DNA of 64,000 bases from Saturnia japonica (Eukaryota; Arthropoda; Insecta; Lepidoptera; Saturniidae), in NCBI GenBank assembly GCA_033032175.1, contig CM065312.1, forward strand, positions 2,790,001 to 2,854,000. Direction: 5' to 3'. Shown here in pieces: positions 24,641 to 36,245 of the stretch. The notes under the pieces are model-generated. The model saw nothing but the letters and a program-made list of their open reading frames with translations, ran no database searches and was not told where the DNA came from. The translations under genes and the position numbers were made by a program. Position 1 is the first letter of the stretch. Every line of letters begins with the position of its first letter.

Positions 24641-25120
24641 AATTTTAGCGGAGGTGTGAGGAACAGAGAGTAAAGTTCCTCATCCGCCATAGAAAAGGGA
24701 GGATCCTCCGGCCAGACGGATGCTATGTCTGGCGGGCAGCTGACCCGACTGTTGTGGGGGGCTGACCACTCGCTGCTCGAAAAGCTTGAGGAAGTGATGA
24801 TGACGTAGGCTTTGTGAAGAAGGTTGTGCTGACGTATCACGTCGGGGTCACCACTTTAGCGGAAGTGAGGAATAGAGAGTAAAGTTCCTCATCCGCCATA
24901 GAAAAGGGAGGATCCTCCGGCCAGACGGGTGCTATGTCTGGCGGGCAGCTGCCCCAACTGTTGTAGTCGGGTTCTTGTATATATACTCAAGGATAGAGTG
25001 AATTTCTATAGCGCGATGAAGGATAGTAGGAATGCGTCCTATGTAGCTCGATAGATGTCGCTACGTAGTTAGTTGTATCGCTGCGTTGATGCGTCAGTTG
25101 TGGCGAGAGATGTCGCTACA
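24641..25120 (-). mobile_element. Collapsed LTR retrotransposon: LTR, primer site, partial LTR
   Basis: On the minus strand an LTR (25120 down to about 24855, starting TGTAGCGACATCTC) is followed at 24836-24853 by TGGTGACCCCGACGTGAT, an 18-base match to the 3' end of animal tRNA-Trp. A short leader comes next, then at about 24747-24641 a second copy of the LTR's 3' third (both carry CCTCATCCGCCATAGAAAAG on the plus strand). All coding sequence is gone, so it looks like recombination from the leader into the 3' LTR. The primer site indicates a Ty3/gypsy element of CsRn1/Kabuki type. Confidence 0.75.
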
Positions 25121-25216
25121 GAATAAAAGAATTCAAAAAAAAAAAAGAAAAAACAAAGAAAGAAGACATTCAAATGGTCCATTGACAATTATTATAAATA
25201 AGTTTTTTTAAATTAA

Positions 25217-25360
25217 CTAAAATACAATCTTCGGGGTGTTTGTTTTAAACTTCTCGACCAGTTTATTATGAAAATCTTGTAAGTTTTCATTAATAAGTTT
25301 TCTGTGCACAGTCGTCATGTTCAGAACACTGTAGCGATTTTCCCCCGCATAGTGCTTCAT
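25217..25360 (-). CDS. Unrecognised 47-residue open frame
   Basis: It starts at ATG 25360 (MKHYAGENRYSVLNMTTVHR) and ends NTPKIVF then TAG. The composition looks protein-like, with an in-frame stop just upstream of the ATG and no splice acceptor I trust. It sits between an LTR relic and a Helitron-like repeat, so it may be a scrap of a transposon gene. I do not recognise it. Confidence 0.2.
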   Translation of the reverse strand: MKHYAGENRYSVLNMTTVHRKLINENLQDFHNKLVEKFKTNTPKIVF

Positions 25361-25450
25361 AAGCAGGTTTTTTTAATACAACAAAGGTGGCAAACAAGCA
25401 CATGGCTCGGCTGATGGTAAGCGGCTACAATAGCCTACGAACTCTTGTAA

Positions 25451-25710
25451 TCTATACTAATATAATAATGCGGAAAAGTTTTTTGTTTGTTTGTTTAAAC
25501 ACGCTAATCTCTAGAACTACTGGATTAAAAAAATAATTTTTGTATATGATAGCCAGACTCTCGAGGAATAGGGCTTTTTATGATTAGGCTACAATTCTCA
25601 GATAGCATTAAATATTTATTTTTGTTACTTAAGTCGGAAGTCGAGGCCCTCCCGAACTGCTTTAACCGTGTGCGCTGGCGTAATCGTCAATGATACGGAA
25701 ATATAACGTT
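25451..25710 (+). mobile_element. Helitron-like 5' end
   Basis: It begins TCTATACTAATATAATAATG and continues TTTGTTTGTTTAAACACGCT, AATCTCTAGAACTACTGGAT, then AGCCAGACTCTCGAGGAATA. The TC start preceded by A and this word order are typical of lepidopteran Helitrons. No Rep/helicase coding and no 3' CTAG hairpin end was found, so it is a fragment. The phrase GGCAAACAAGCACATGGCTC at about 25390 belongs to another common repeat. Confidence 0.5.
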
Positions 25711-26254
25711 CTACAATAACATTGGTTCTTAATATATTTAAAAAAGTCAGCGATCGCATATGCCTATGTGTATGACATTGTGTTTAGTGACAAAGATATT
25801 TGAAAATTAAAAAGTGATTTATAAGCATTATTTTTAGACATGGCATATGAATACTTACAAACAAAAGTTACTTCATCATAAAGACAATTTTATGAAGTTA
25901 AGTTTTGCCCTTTAGAGTATGCTATTTTGAGACATGGTTTAAGAGATAATGAAAAATTAAAATAATTTGTACTTGCGGGAAGAACAATTATGATAGACTA
26001 CATGGGTGCGTTGGCGGTGCGGTGTTTGTAGGATAAAATTAACACGGGCCTTACCGACCTTGAACCCCTACACCAAGGAGCTCTAAAAACCCTACTCTCC
26101 GTAGGGATAAAAGGATATTTGGCTGTGATCTTCTGTAGGGTGAAGGTATTCCCCTGGTCTAGCTGCCTCAAGTAGAGAGTAACTTTCAAAGAAATTACCC
26201 TTGCCCCCTATTTCTCTTAAAATTCTAAATCACAGAGTTCAAACAATGCTTTAA

Positions 26255-26470
26255 CAAGTAGGTGACCCTCTTGTTAAAACTGTCCAGCGAGTTTTTGTGG
26301 TTTGCATTATTTTTAGCGATTATTTATAATTATTAGCTTAACTTGTGCAAAATAAGCAAACTATATCACGTAAATTGCTACCAATATCACTTAATAAAGA
26401 GCTTAAAAACGTAACTTTATAAATTAAAATCGCAACATGACAGATAAAAATCACACCAAAAACTCGCAAT
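26255..26470 (-). repeat. GGCGGGATC SINE-like family, copy 4 (minus, old)
   Basis: Recognised by CTCTTGTTA, AACTATATCACG and the middle region in reverse order compared with 51723-52058, ending in AAAAACTC. Diverged. Confidence 0.6.
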
Positions 26471-26530
26471 CTCATTTATATAAACGTTCTATATACTGGC
26501 TTTAGACAGTTACCTATCTAAATCCAAACG

Positions 26531-27470
26531 TAATATGTCGGGGAAAAAGTTTCTTCGCATTTTTATATGAAAACTCAAGACATTTTTTTCAAAGTTTATT
26601 TACAGTATTTAGATGCCGTTTTGTTCGATGACTTTCTGACAATTTGTAGGTAGAGACATGATCCCGTTGCTGTGGAAACTTTGGGACTTTTGTTCAAAAA
26701 AACGCGACGAATCGTTTTGACATTCCTCTCTTGATGTTAACCTTACAGAACCTAAAGAATTCTGAAGAGACCGAAACAGGAGAAAACCTGAAGGTGCAAG
26801 GTCAGGGCTATATGGTGGATGCACTAACACCTCCCAGCCACTCTCTTTAACTTTTGCTGAGTGGCTAAAGATGTGTGTGGTCTAGCGTTATCGTGATGAA
26901 AGACCACACCCTTCCTGTTGACAATTCCGGCCGCTTTCTTTCTACCTCTTCCTTTAATCTCATCAGTTGTTGGTAGTAGAGATCCGAATCGATGGTTTTG
27001 CCTGGCGGTCCTTTTGGTCCTAATGAACCATGCCCTTCCAGTCCCACCATACACACAGCATCATCTTATTTCGAGTTAGCTCAGGTTTAGCCAGTCTGTG
27101 AAGCCTGGCTGACCATAGACCACGACCTATTTCGCACGTTCTTTAACATCAAAATTTCCGGACTGAAAACGTTTGAACCAACTTTGTGCTACTCTTACTG
27201 ACACTGCATTAGGTCCATAAACATCATTTTATCATCTTTGCCTTTTTTGTAATAATATTTTAAAATGTATAAAATTTTTTCATTAGATTCACTCATTTTA
27301 ACAGAAAGAAAAACAAATGAAAATTAGCGGGAAACAACTTATTTTATTTTTATTTTTAATGTAACCTTTTTAATTTTACCAAAACCAGCCAGATACAAAT
27401 AGTACAGACAAAGAGATTTTATAAGTTTACACCTACGTAATGCGAAAACACTTTTCCCCGACCTAATATG
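26531..27470 (-). mobile_element. Dead mariner transposon with both terminal repeats
   Basis: Terminal inverted repeats at both ends: left TAATATGTCGGGGAAAAAGT, right (reverse complement) TATTAGGTCGGGGAAAAGTG, both then followed by TTCGCATT. Total about 940 bp. The minus strand encodes transposase pieces in shifting frames: the VCMVG/VWW-equivalent region, VFHHDNARPHTSLATQQK with the second catalytic Asp, and YSPDLAPSGFLLFRSLQ where the third catalytic Asp (normally PSD) is Gly. A different mariner family from the one at 23498. Inactive. Confidence 0.85.
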
Positions 27471-28799
27471 TACAATGTTTTTTTAAACATTCACAATTTT
27501 TTCTTAGGGGTCACAAATTGTTGTGGGTCAGGGGCTCTGTATGGCTAAAGACGGCCTTGAGAATAATTATTTTTTCCATGTTATTATAACACAAATCCAG
27601 TGGCAAATTTAATCTACGTTACAAATTTTGCGATGCGCCTCAACTTGCTTGCGGCGAGGCGCGGTGCAGTTTTTGTTCTGATCAAAGCCTCTGATGCGCT
27701 TTTGGAACGCATACGCATGCTTTGAACACAAAAAAAACATTTGGAGAAGACCAAAACAAGACAATATTTACCAAAAAAGAAAACCAACTGTAATGATTTT
27801 TGAGAGTTCCCTAGTGTATCTTCGAAGTTGCAGGTGCAATTTCAATCAAATTAAAATGGGAGGACCACCTTTGAGGTATCCCCTATCCAAAAAAAAAATT
27901 TCATCCAAATCTGTTCATAAACAAAGAAGTCATCTGCTCTATTAACGCTAACACTACTGCATATAACTAGCCAAGCAAGCCAAATCAAAAGCAGCTTAAC
28001 AATTTAGCCGCTTTTGAATAACAAAAGTATTGTAATACGTTTTAAAAGTATTAAACTTATGAACTATCCGTGCACATTTGAATAGCCTTACCGCGGTACC
28101 GGTCATACTCGATGTTATGTGAAGAGAACTTAAATCATGCCTAGTGTGAAACTTTCTTTAAAAAGAATCATTAATCTCAAAAATATGTACCTACCGTGAT
28201 TGAATTCAAATTAAACAAACATGTAAAATAATTAAAATAAAGTATTTGTTTTATTGGGTTTTAACTTAAATAGTGATGTTTTTTTATTGTTTAGTTATTT
28301 CTAGTCTCTTCCGCTAAGCGTCGAACTACAAGAATGTTGTAATTCGCATTTTTTGGTAACATTTTGCCTCAAATAATCAGTACCATGGTTATGGAGGTTA
28401 TGGAGTAATTTATTAGAAACCTGATAAACAACAAAGTATTGTAAATGAAAGACTTTGTTTCTGATGAATTTATATTTAAAAAATACATTTCCTGTAGTAT
28501 GTAATAATTATCCACTACACTAATATTAGGTAGGTACCACATATTTAAAAACAATAAGAACAATGAATCACCACATAATATTATATCATGACAAAGATCG
28601 TAAATCTTTGAATAAAATTCGTTAATTATTATACCTTCGAATATGACTAGTGACTACCTTTCTGTGTTAAATACTTATCAACCATAGATTTATTAAATTA
28701 TATAGATCGGAAACACGAAAGAGAAATAGGTTAAGCTTGTGTTAGAACGAGATAAGGATATGAGACCATTTTGAACAAACTTCAAAAAAGGAGGAGGTT
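27471..28799. other. No gene seen; fragment of repeat family A inverted at 27780-27930
   Basis: GGTATCCC, CAAATCTGTTCATAAACAAAG and AAATGGGAGGACCACC near 27840-27920 are family A read backwards (compare 3145 and 28800). The rest is AT-rich with no supported coding. Confidence 0.5.
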
Positions 28800-29000
28800 C
28801 TAAACTCAAACTTATGTTTTTTATGGATGTTCAGCCATAATTTCTTTGTTTATGAACCGATTTGGATGATTCTTTTTACTGCATAGGGTACTTCGAGGGT
28901 GGTCCCATTTTATTATTCCGTTGGAATTGTACCTTCGACTACGAAGATACACCATGGAACTCTTCAAAATCATTCAATTAGGTTTTCCCTATTGTTAAAA
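28800..29000 (+). repeat. Interspersed repeat family A, copy 2
   Basis: It shares TTCTTTGTTTATGAACCGAT, TTGGATGATTCTTTTT, GTGGTCCCATTTTA and a CCATGG-AACTCTTCAAAATCATT-like end with 3145-3345. No coding. Confidence 0.6.
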
Positions 29001-29254
29001 ACCGTCTTGTCGCATATTGCTATTGGTTGGTATCGGCCGTAAATCGTGACCAACCAAATAGTGATTATTTTTGCACAATTTAAGGTTTTAAGTTTCGTCC
29101 TATTCAACCTTTTGCCGATCTGTAATATACAAAATCTATGATAACAACCTATAATAAATTTTATTTTGAATTATGTAATATAAATATATAACACAGTGTT
29201 TTAATATTGGATACTTTACGAGTAGGTACCTATTTTATAACTGAAACTATTGTA

Positions 29255-29665
29255 AAGTTCCTCATCCGCCATAGAAAAGGGAGGATACTCCGACCAGACG
29301 GGTGTGTTGACTGGCGGGCAGCTGCCCAACGGTTGTTTTTTTTTCGAACTGACTACACTGTTAGCCTTAGAGGCCCTATCCAAAAACAGAGCCGCTGCGG
29401 CTTTTACAGCTTCACCGAACTTGGGGGCGAGCGCTTAGGGCACTCAGCAATCCTACGGTTGTTTTTTTAGATCTGACTACACTGTTAGCCTTAGGGGCCC
29501 TAAAGCCGCTGCGGCTTTTACAGGTTCACCGGACTTAGGGCCTTGGCCTACGGTTGTTGTCGGGTTCTTGTATGTATACTCAATTGTTGGGTTAATTTCA
29601 ATATCGCGATGTAGGATAGTTCGTATGTGACGAGATAGATGCCGCTATATCGATGTCGCTACACT
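29255..29665 (-). mobile_element. Solo LTR invaded twice by LINE tails
   Basis: The flanks match the LTR at 24855-25120 (plus-strand CCTCATCCGCCATAGAAAAG on the left; GTCGGGTTCTTGTATGTATA and GATGTCGCTACAC on the right). Inside are two 3' ends of the jockey-like LINE found complete at 41.5-47.5 kb, both on the minus strand: 29337-29454 and 29463-29549. Each has the GCCGCAGCGGCT word and ends in an A-run. The octamer ACGGTTGT occurs at 29329-29336, 29455-29462 and 29550-29557, bracketing each insert. Confidence 0.8.
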
Positions 29666-29716
29666 ATCATTAAATAATTAAATAAATTATTTATTATAAA
29701 TGGTTAATTAAATAAT

Positions 29717-29991
29717 CAGGGATGTTACGGATATGAATATGAAATTATTTCAGATATCTGATAGCTTTGGATTATTTATATTACGGATATTGCATTTTCC
29801 TTCTAAATATAATTTAAAAACAATATTTTAGGTAATTATTAGTTAAATATTATGCCATTTTTAGTATTCGACTCCGTTCCTATCCGAAATTATTCAAAAT
29901 ATTTAAATGCGATTATGGCAATATTTTCGGATTTTTTTATTGCGGACATCCGATAGTTCATTCACGGTTACGGATTTCCGTAACATCCCTG
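29717..29991. mobile_element. hAT-like MITE, 275 bp
   Basis: Terminal inverted repeats CAGGGATGTTACGGA and TCCGTAACATCCCTG are perfect over 15 bases. The flanking octamers TAAATAAT and GTAATAAG match at 5 of 8 positions, so the target duplication is decayed or absent. No transposase. The core is shared with 13224-13681. Confidence 0.8.
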
Positions 29992-30002
29992 GTAATAAGT
30001 TT

Positions 30003-30160
30003 CTTAGACCGAGTGTCCACTGCAGTGGAGCTGTGCACCTTTTGACCATACATCTCTAAGAAATTTCGACCAATAACATTGTATCACTTGATTTTTATGC
30101 AATTCAATTGGTCGAAGTTTGCTCACCTCCGCTCCGCTTCAGTGGACAGGCAGCCTAAAT
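30003..30160. mobile_element. Small palindromic MITE
   Basis: The left end TTAGACCGAGTGTCCACTGC and the right end in reverse complement (TTAGGCTGCCTGTCCACTGA) form terminal repeats sharing TGTCCACTG, and the interior is also partly inverted (CGACCAAT on both arms, AGTGGAG against CTCCGC). A TTA-like insertion site suggests PIF/Harbinger, but this is weak. Adjacent to the hAT-like MITE. Confidence 0.6.
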
Positions 30161-30603
30161 AATTATTTCAATGTCACAGCAGATACTGTTAAACAACTTC
30201 TCCGCTCACTTATATTTACCTACTTCGTGCAATGCAAATAAACTGTACACAATCTTAGGAACGAGATATATTTAATTTTTAACTATCAATTTAAATTTAC
30301 TTAAAAACAGTAATGATTATTCATTACAATAAGTCTATTCTTTCGTATGTATTACCTTCTGAGAAAGATAGAAACAGCAAGACAGTCAAGTTGTGCCAGC
30401 CGTAAATTAATCACAGTTATGTAATATCCAGTATAGATACTTTTATCTCTAAACAGGAATAATTGTTGTAATTACGAAACAAACACAAAATTAAACAAAC
30501 TCATTGATTCATTTAATACCTTCACGTGATCATCGTTCGCCATAATACAACTTAAAAAGTAAATAACAATAAATCTCGCTTTCGGTTTTAATATTAATTA
30601 ACT

Positions 30604-30939
30604 TCATGCGGTATCATCAGCTTCAAATCTTATATCTTCTGGATGGACCAGACCGCGTCCATTGTTAATCCCGGTTATAAGCATCACACAATCAAAACTG
30701 CCACGCCTCAGTTTCTCTATAAGAGTGTCTTGAGTCTGTCTAGATATTTGGTTGGGATCCCTAAGAAATCTATTTCTAATCCAAAACCGCTTACAACGCT
30801 CGATAATACGTTCAAGTACGAGATCTCTTAGAGATACGTAATGGAACAGTCTGATGGATTGCAGACAGTTTAGGGAATCACTATACTCTACCAATTCCAA
30901 AATTTCTAAAGCCTCTACGCTTGACCAGATGCCAAACAT
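30604..30939 (-). CDS. Unrecognised 111-codon open frame
   Basis: It starts MFGIWSSVEALEILELVEYS and ends PEDIRFEADDTA then TGA. The composition is that of a real protein, with leucine-rich and Arg-rich helical segments, and there are no internal stops. I do not recognise a family. No upstream exon with matching splice sites was found, and the next feature is a LINE relic, so it may be a transposon-derived or orphan exon. Confidence 0.3.
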   Translation of the reverse strand: MFGIWSSVEALEILELVEYSDSLNCLQSIRLFHYVSLRDLVLERIIERCKRFWIRNRFLRDPNQISRQTQDTLIEKLRRGSFDCVMLITGINNGRGLVHPEDIRFEADDTA

Positions 30940-30979
30940 GAGTAGTCACCTTAACAGGACATGGACATTGCAACAAACA

Positions 30980-31210
30980 TATCTTTAATTTGGGTGTCAC
31001 GGAAAGGCCCCTATGGCGAGCGTGCATGGAAAAGAGAGACAGCAAGACACGTCATGCTCTTGGAGTGCAAAGAAATGGCTCGATATGGGGTTAAACACCT
31101 TGGTACACCGAGGACCCTCCCGGAAGTTTTAATATCGAGCGACTGATGGACTTCCTGCAGGAACCAACTGGGTTGGGACGACTAAAGTCAGCTACCACCA
31201 CGCAAAATAT
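30980..31210 (+). pseudogene. LINE ORF2 C-terminal relic
   Basis: The plus-strand frame includes ETARHVMLLECKEMARYGVK and HLGTPRTLPEVL, then after a stop FLQEPTGLGRL. This is the C-terminal zinc-binding region found after reverse transcriptase and RNase H in R1/jockey-type LINEs. Only ~75 codons survive. Confidence 0.6.
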
Positions 31211-31623
31211 AGGCACGCATATAGACGTCGAACTGGGGAAACCTAACCCGTGTAAACGTGATAAGACGTTCGATGTGAATTTAGTTTGGAACTAAACGGC
31301 AATATTTCGATAGTGTTGATTGTATTCGGAATTCCGAGAGTGCTGTGGAATTTAAAATATAATATTATAAACCTAATGATTTTTTTTATGTAGGTAAAAA
31401 CACTCCCTGTCATTTTTCCATTGCTGCCAAATACTTTGACACAATAGAAGAGTTTTTTAAATTATAGACATGCAAAAAATGCCTATTCCCCTCTCTGACA
31501 CTATGTTCTCATCACGAACAGGATCGCCTGGACAACATTTAATCAAATCAGGTTCTATAAAGATTGAAAAATTGTACAACATATTACAACATCAAAACCA
31601 ATAGCGAGATTACAAAATAGTCT

Positions 31624-32773
31624 AAGAGCCCGTGAACCCCAGACCTTCGTTATTTTATAAAAGCTGCAAGTTTGTCAGCGCATGCTCCCAACACAGGTAA
31701 GAACGATGGACCATTATGAAGTTTGGGTTATCGCTTATCGTGGCTTTAGCAGATATACGGTACTAAAGGTTAGTAAAATACCGATCTAAATTCATCAAAT
31801 TATAAGTGTGATTTTTGGTATTTAACTTCAGAATATTATTAAAAATCACATCACGCATTTTGTTATCAGCCTCTTCATGTTCTGGACATGATAACTCTTC
31901 TACAACCCTTGTTACTATATTGTTAGAAGCATTAACAACAAAAGAATGACACTGTTCAGAATTTATGTGAATAGCTTTCTTTCCAATAAAAGGTACTATT
32001 TCATCATTGGCCCAATGCAAAAGAAAAAAAATCAAATCTTCGTCAGCCTCTTTCACCATAACTGAGGTCGCGCGGTCTGACGCTCGGTTTATCATTAAGC
32101 AATATATAAACTATTATCAAAATCATGTCCTACTATGTATATTGCTACTCATGAAAAAGGTCCCATAGTTCCCGGACAATAAGTACTAAACAATACATGC
32201 GCAGTAGAAATAACAACTGCGCAGTGAGGGATCGCGATAGACCTAACTCGCTATTACACTCGTACCCACCCATATATAAACTGCTTCGCACTCGCTCCTA
32301 CAGCTCAAGTTCGGTGAAGCTGTAAAAGCCGCAGCGGCTCTGTTTTTTGGATAGGGCCACTAAGGGTAACAGTATAGTCAGTTAAAAAAAAAAAACGCTG
32401 CTACAGCTACTCTATATACTTGTCTGTGAAGTGGTTGGAACTATCAAAAATGTCTAGCTAATGAGGAAACATCATCTAATTATTACCCAAATATTATATA
32501 TAAAAATCAGCTTTTATACTATGTTAAGTGTCTGGCAATCAATGACGTGATTTTTAATAATATTCTGAAGGTAATACCAAAAAATCACACTTTATAATTT
32601 GATGAATTTAGATCGGTATTTTACTAACCTTTAGTATCGTATATCTGCTAAAGCCACGATAAGCGATAACCCAAACTTCATAATGGTCCATCGTTCTTAC
32701 CTGTGTTGGGAACATGCGCTGACAAACTTGCAGCTTTTATAAAATAACGAAGGTCTGGAGTTTACAGGCTCTT
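31624..32773. mobile_element. Element with 227-bp inverted arms (fold-back type)
   Basis: The left arm (about 31624-31850) and right arm (about 32546-32773) are near-identical reverse complements: outer ends AAGAGCC(C/T)GT(G/A)AAC and CCAGACCTTCGTTATTTTAT, inner ends AAAAATCAC. The 695-bp centre holds part of an ORF on the minus strand, 31763-32095 (IHINSEQCHSFVVNASNN, CPEHEEADNKMRD, DLIFFLLHWANDE), whose last codons lie in the left arm, and a plus-strand LINE tail at 32305-32394. The HEEAD motif recurs in uncharacterised transposon-linked insect proteins. Superfamily unresolved; no clear target duplication. Confidence 0.65.
32305..32395 (+). mobile_element. 5'-truncated tail of the jockey-like LINE
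   Basis: TTCGGTGAAGCTGTAAAAGC, CGCAGCGGCTCTGTTTTTTG, GATAGGGCC and TATAGTCAGTT followed by a 12-base A-run. It matches the 3' end of the complete copy at 47430-47523. Inserted in the centre of the fold-back element. Confidence 0.85.
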
Positions 32774-32799
32774 GCTCTAAAAGGAATGGCTTAATAAAA

Positions 32800-34379
32800 A
32801 ATCTTTAACAAAATATTTATAAAATTTAAAACCCAATATATAAACATAATATAAGAATCTAACATAATTGATTAAATTCGTAATAAAAGTATATTTATTA
32901 AAAGCTAAGTATGTAATGAAAACAAATAAAAACGAACATTAAATTGTATTTTCATATACACATTTCAGATATGAAGACATTTACTTTAATAACAAAGACT
33001 TTTTTACCGCTATTTAATAAAAAAATAATTGTTCACTGATTTATTTGTTTTTACCTTGAAAATTTTTAAGATGCTTGCAGTACCTATTTCACATAAAAAT
33101 ATTATTTGTTATTGTTTACAATTTCACTTATAATATCTGGTCTATCTATATATGGAGATATTTTCAAATTATTTTGCCTTTTATTTTGGGACTCGTGTAC
33201 ACTATGATGGATATAATATTATTTCTGCAATCCATTTCAATACACATGAGGCTATATCAGTAACAGATCTAAGGAAGATGACGAGGGGCGGTCCACTCCG
33301 GGCGATTAATTAATTTCCAACAATAAAAAAGGTGTGGGAAAACAAGCTCGTAAAAAAATATATATTCAGTATTTAACAGACAGTAATATGCGTTATAAAC
33401 AACATGAATGTCAAATAGCCATCTTGCTTTACGTTTCGCAAGCAAATTCTGTAATAAATATATGATCGGGATACAGATTCCGCGAGTTGACTGTATGTTT
33501 AAAAATTAAAGTATATGAGTAATATTGTTCTATAGATAAAAAGCCTAAAACAATACAAATCTAGAAAAATTGTTTATTTATTTAATTTTACCTTTGAGTC
33601 ACGTAATTTGAAACGACAATTAGAAAATCTGACGTCATCATTCAGGAAATTCAGGACGTTAGATTCTAACAAGAAATGACATATAAAATGAATGATGACG
33701 TCACGGGACCATAAAACCGCGCTTTTGTGGTAAATTTTCAATTTAAATTACAAAAAAAAATTTCAATCACTTTTTATGGTGTATTAATTAAAAAATATAT
33801 ATTCATAAGTATTATTTTCATTATAGAGTTAAAAACAAATTTCCCAAAATTTGTCAACCCCCGGATACTTTATGTCATGTGACCAAGCGTACATTTTACA
33901 ATATATAAATAATTAATAAATAAAAATAGATAAAAATAAATTATGTGTTATACAAAACAATTGTTTGTATTGAGTTTCTATGTTAGGTAAATAAGGTGTA
34001 ACATAAAAGAAAAATATAAGCTGTAAGGAAATTATTACTTTTTTAAAACATTTTATGTTTTTTATTGCTGGCGGTACAATTTAGCCAAGCAGTGAGTATA
34101 TACTGCGGTTTTTAAATCCCACGGAGTAAACTGACAATCACTTATGCCAAGCTTGAAAATAGTGTTGCCACATTTATTTTCGCTACCGTATAACTTACGT
34201 AACAATTATTTGAATACTAAGATTTTGAATTGAGGGTTTTATTTATTAATTGAAATATTTTGTATTATACAACAATACCCAATAATTTACTATTATCATC
34301 ATTACATAATCCAGTAAATTACAAAATGTATATTTGGCAAACAAATTTCACTATATTTTATTTTGCTGTTTTTATTAAG
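32800..34379. other. Intergenic, no gene seen
   Basis: AT-rich, with TGACGTCA-type words near 33630 and 33700 facing each other in a weak inverted arrangement (GACGTCATCATTC at 33631, GAATGATGACGTCA at 33690) that may be a small MITE. No supported ORF. Confidence 0.5.
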
Positions 34380-34800
34380 TACTTGCTGTGCCCGCGGCTT
34401 CGCTCACGTGGTCTACAGAATGCCCGCGTGAATCTTGCTCCCAGCTATTTTAAAGACAAAATGCTTATTATGGGTGTTTCATAGAAGATAAACATACACT
34501 TATCGCTGACTTTTTTGTAGGTCCGTTTAATATCTACAATTATTTAGTATATTAATTTGCTATATCTCTTATGGTTTACTCAGCGTAATCCATTTAAAAG
34601 CCAGAATTTATTTACCATGACCCCTTGTTTTTTATTTGTGCGGAACCCTAATTCTTTTTCTCCAATAAAAGTAGCCTAAGTTATTGCCTATAAAATCAGC
34701 TATCTTCCAGTGAAAGTCCCGTCAAAATCGGCACAACCGTTTCGGAGATTACCCAGAACAAACAGACAGACAAAAATTTTAAAAGTGGGTTTTTTAGAGG
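34380..34800 (+). repeat. Old interspersed repeat (CCCGCGGCTTCGCTC head)
   Basis: Head GCCCGCGGCTTCGCTCACGT; later CAGTGAAAGTCCCGTCAAAA, TCGG, CCGTTTCGGAGATTA, then CAAACAGACAGACAAA. Same layout as 7234-7830. No coding. Confidence 0.6.
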
Positions 34801-35866
34801 TATCGTATATACTTTCATATGCATTTAGTAGTAAAAGCTGTTATTTGACATTACAAATAGACACTTCAATTTTATTAATTGTATCTATAAAACAGTTGTT
34901 AGGTTCCGGAAGGGAATCTGGGAACAATTCCAAGGCCTACATTTAACCTCATAAGTCATGGCCCAGGCCTTCTAAGGACTTGGTCTGCCACTGCTCTATT
35001 TTAACATTCATGAACTGTGTGATGTTATACAATATTTTGTGTGACTTGTGTGATGATTGAGACAGTATATTTAACCAAAAATATTCAGATTATTGTTACC
35101 ATAAAAGCAACACACATAAATTGTAGATTCACTACACATTAGCGAATTATAATAGTGAACTTTTACAATAATATACCATTGAATAATAAATAACCACTAT
35201 ACATATTGCACACTAAGCTACATATTGCTAAATACTAATTTAAAAACAGTCCTTCCAGTGTTTTTATTTCATTAACATTTTAATAATTTTAAAATTCTTT
35301 GCTATCATATTTTATTTGATGTTGTACCTAATGCATTTGTTTTTATTTTACTAACAATATGTAATACAAATAAATGACATATCTGAAGTATATAGCATCC
35401 CATGGAGAATTTGGAAACATCATTTTTAGGGGTTTTGTTGTGAGCTATTGAAGAGTTGTTTAGATTTATAATTTCGATTTTAGAACATTTTTTTGTGAAG
35501 CAAAATCAAAAATAATCAATGCCATGTCAAATTCTATTCACGTTTCAGTATCATAAATGATTTTACAGTATCTATAACGTAATTTTATATTTTTGGATTA
35601 TTACTAATATGCCACATTTGATACAGTTAAAAGAATCTTCTGAACATTTATTCCTTTCTGGGTGCTTCCTTTCTCAATCTCAGCCTTTTTTTACCAATTA
35701 AAAATATTGTTCAATATTTTCTCATTTGTCCTCTTTCTTTCTATGACATTAGCCATATGAATTATGAAGCAATTAATTTCAAAGTAGGTCGTATAAATAG
35801 GCCATTATTAATGGTTTATTATGATAAGGAGTTTTTTATTGTATGAGATTGACCATGAAGTATATA
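34801..35866. other. Intergenic, no gene seen
   Basis: AT-rich sequence between a repeat and the Tigger element; no feature supported. Confidence 0.5.
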
Positions 35867-36245
35867 CAGTCAAAAACGTTTACTGCGACATCGTTTAGAA
35901 CAACATGCCGGTTATAATAACCTAGAACAAAGGTCCCGGCTGAATGCTATATGACCGCCTTTTTAAAAACATTGCTTTATACGACATACCTCATAAAACG
36001 ACCACATTTAACTAATATTTCAAAGAATTAGATCTGTTAGAACGACTGGCTAAGCTGTATTGTAAACAATTTGAATAGGTATCCACATTTGTCTTCAATG
36101 GCTATTAAAATCAGGAAAGAAAACAATAGGATTTACTTTAGTGTAGGGTCTTTTCTAATTCTTAGAAACAAAACACGTGCGTGCAGTAGAGTCAAAGCCC
36201 ACTTCTTCATATCTCTTCAGTTAGTTTGTTACTTATCTATACACA

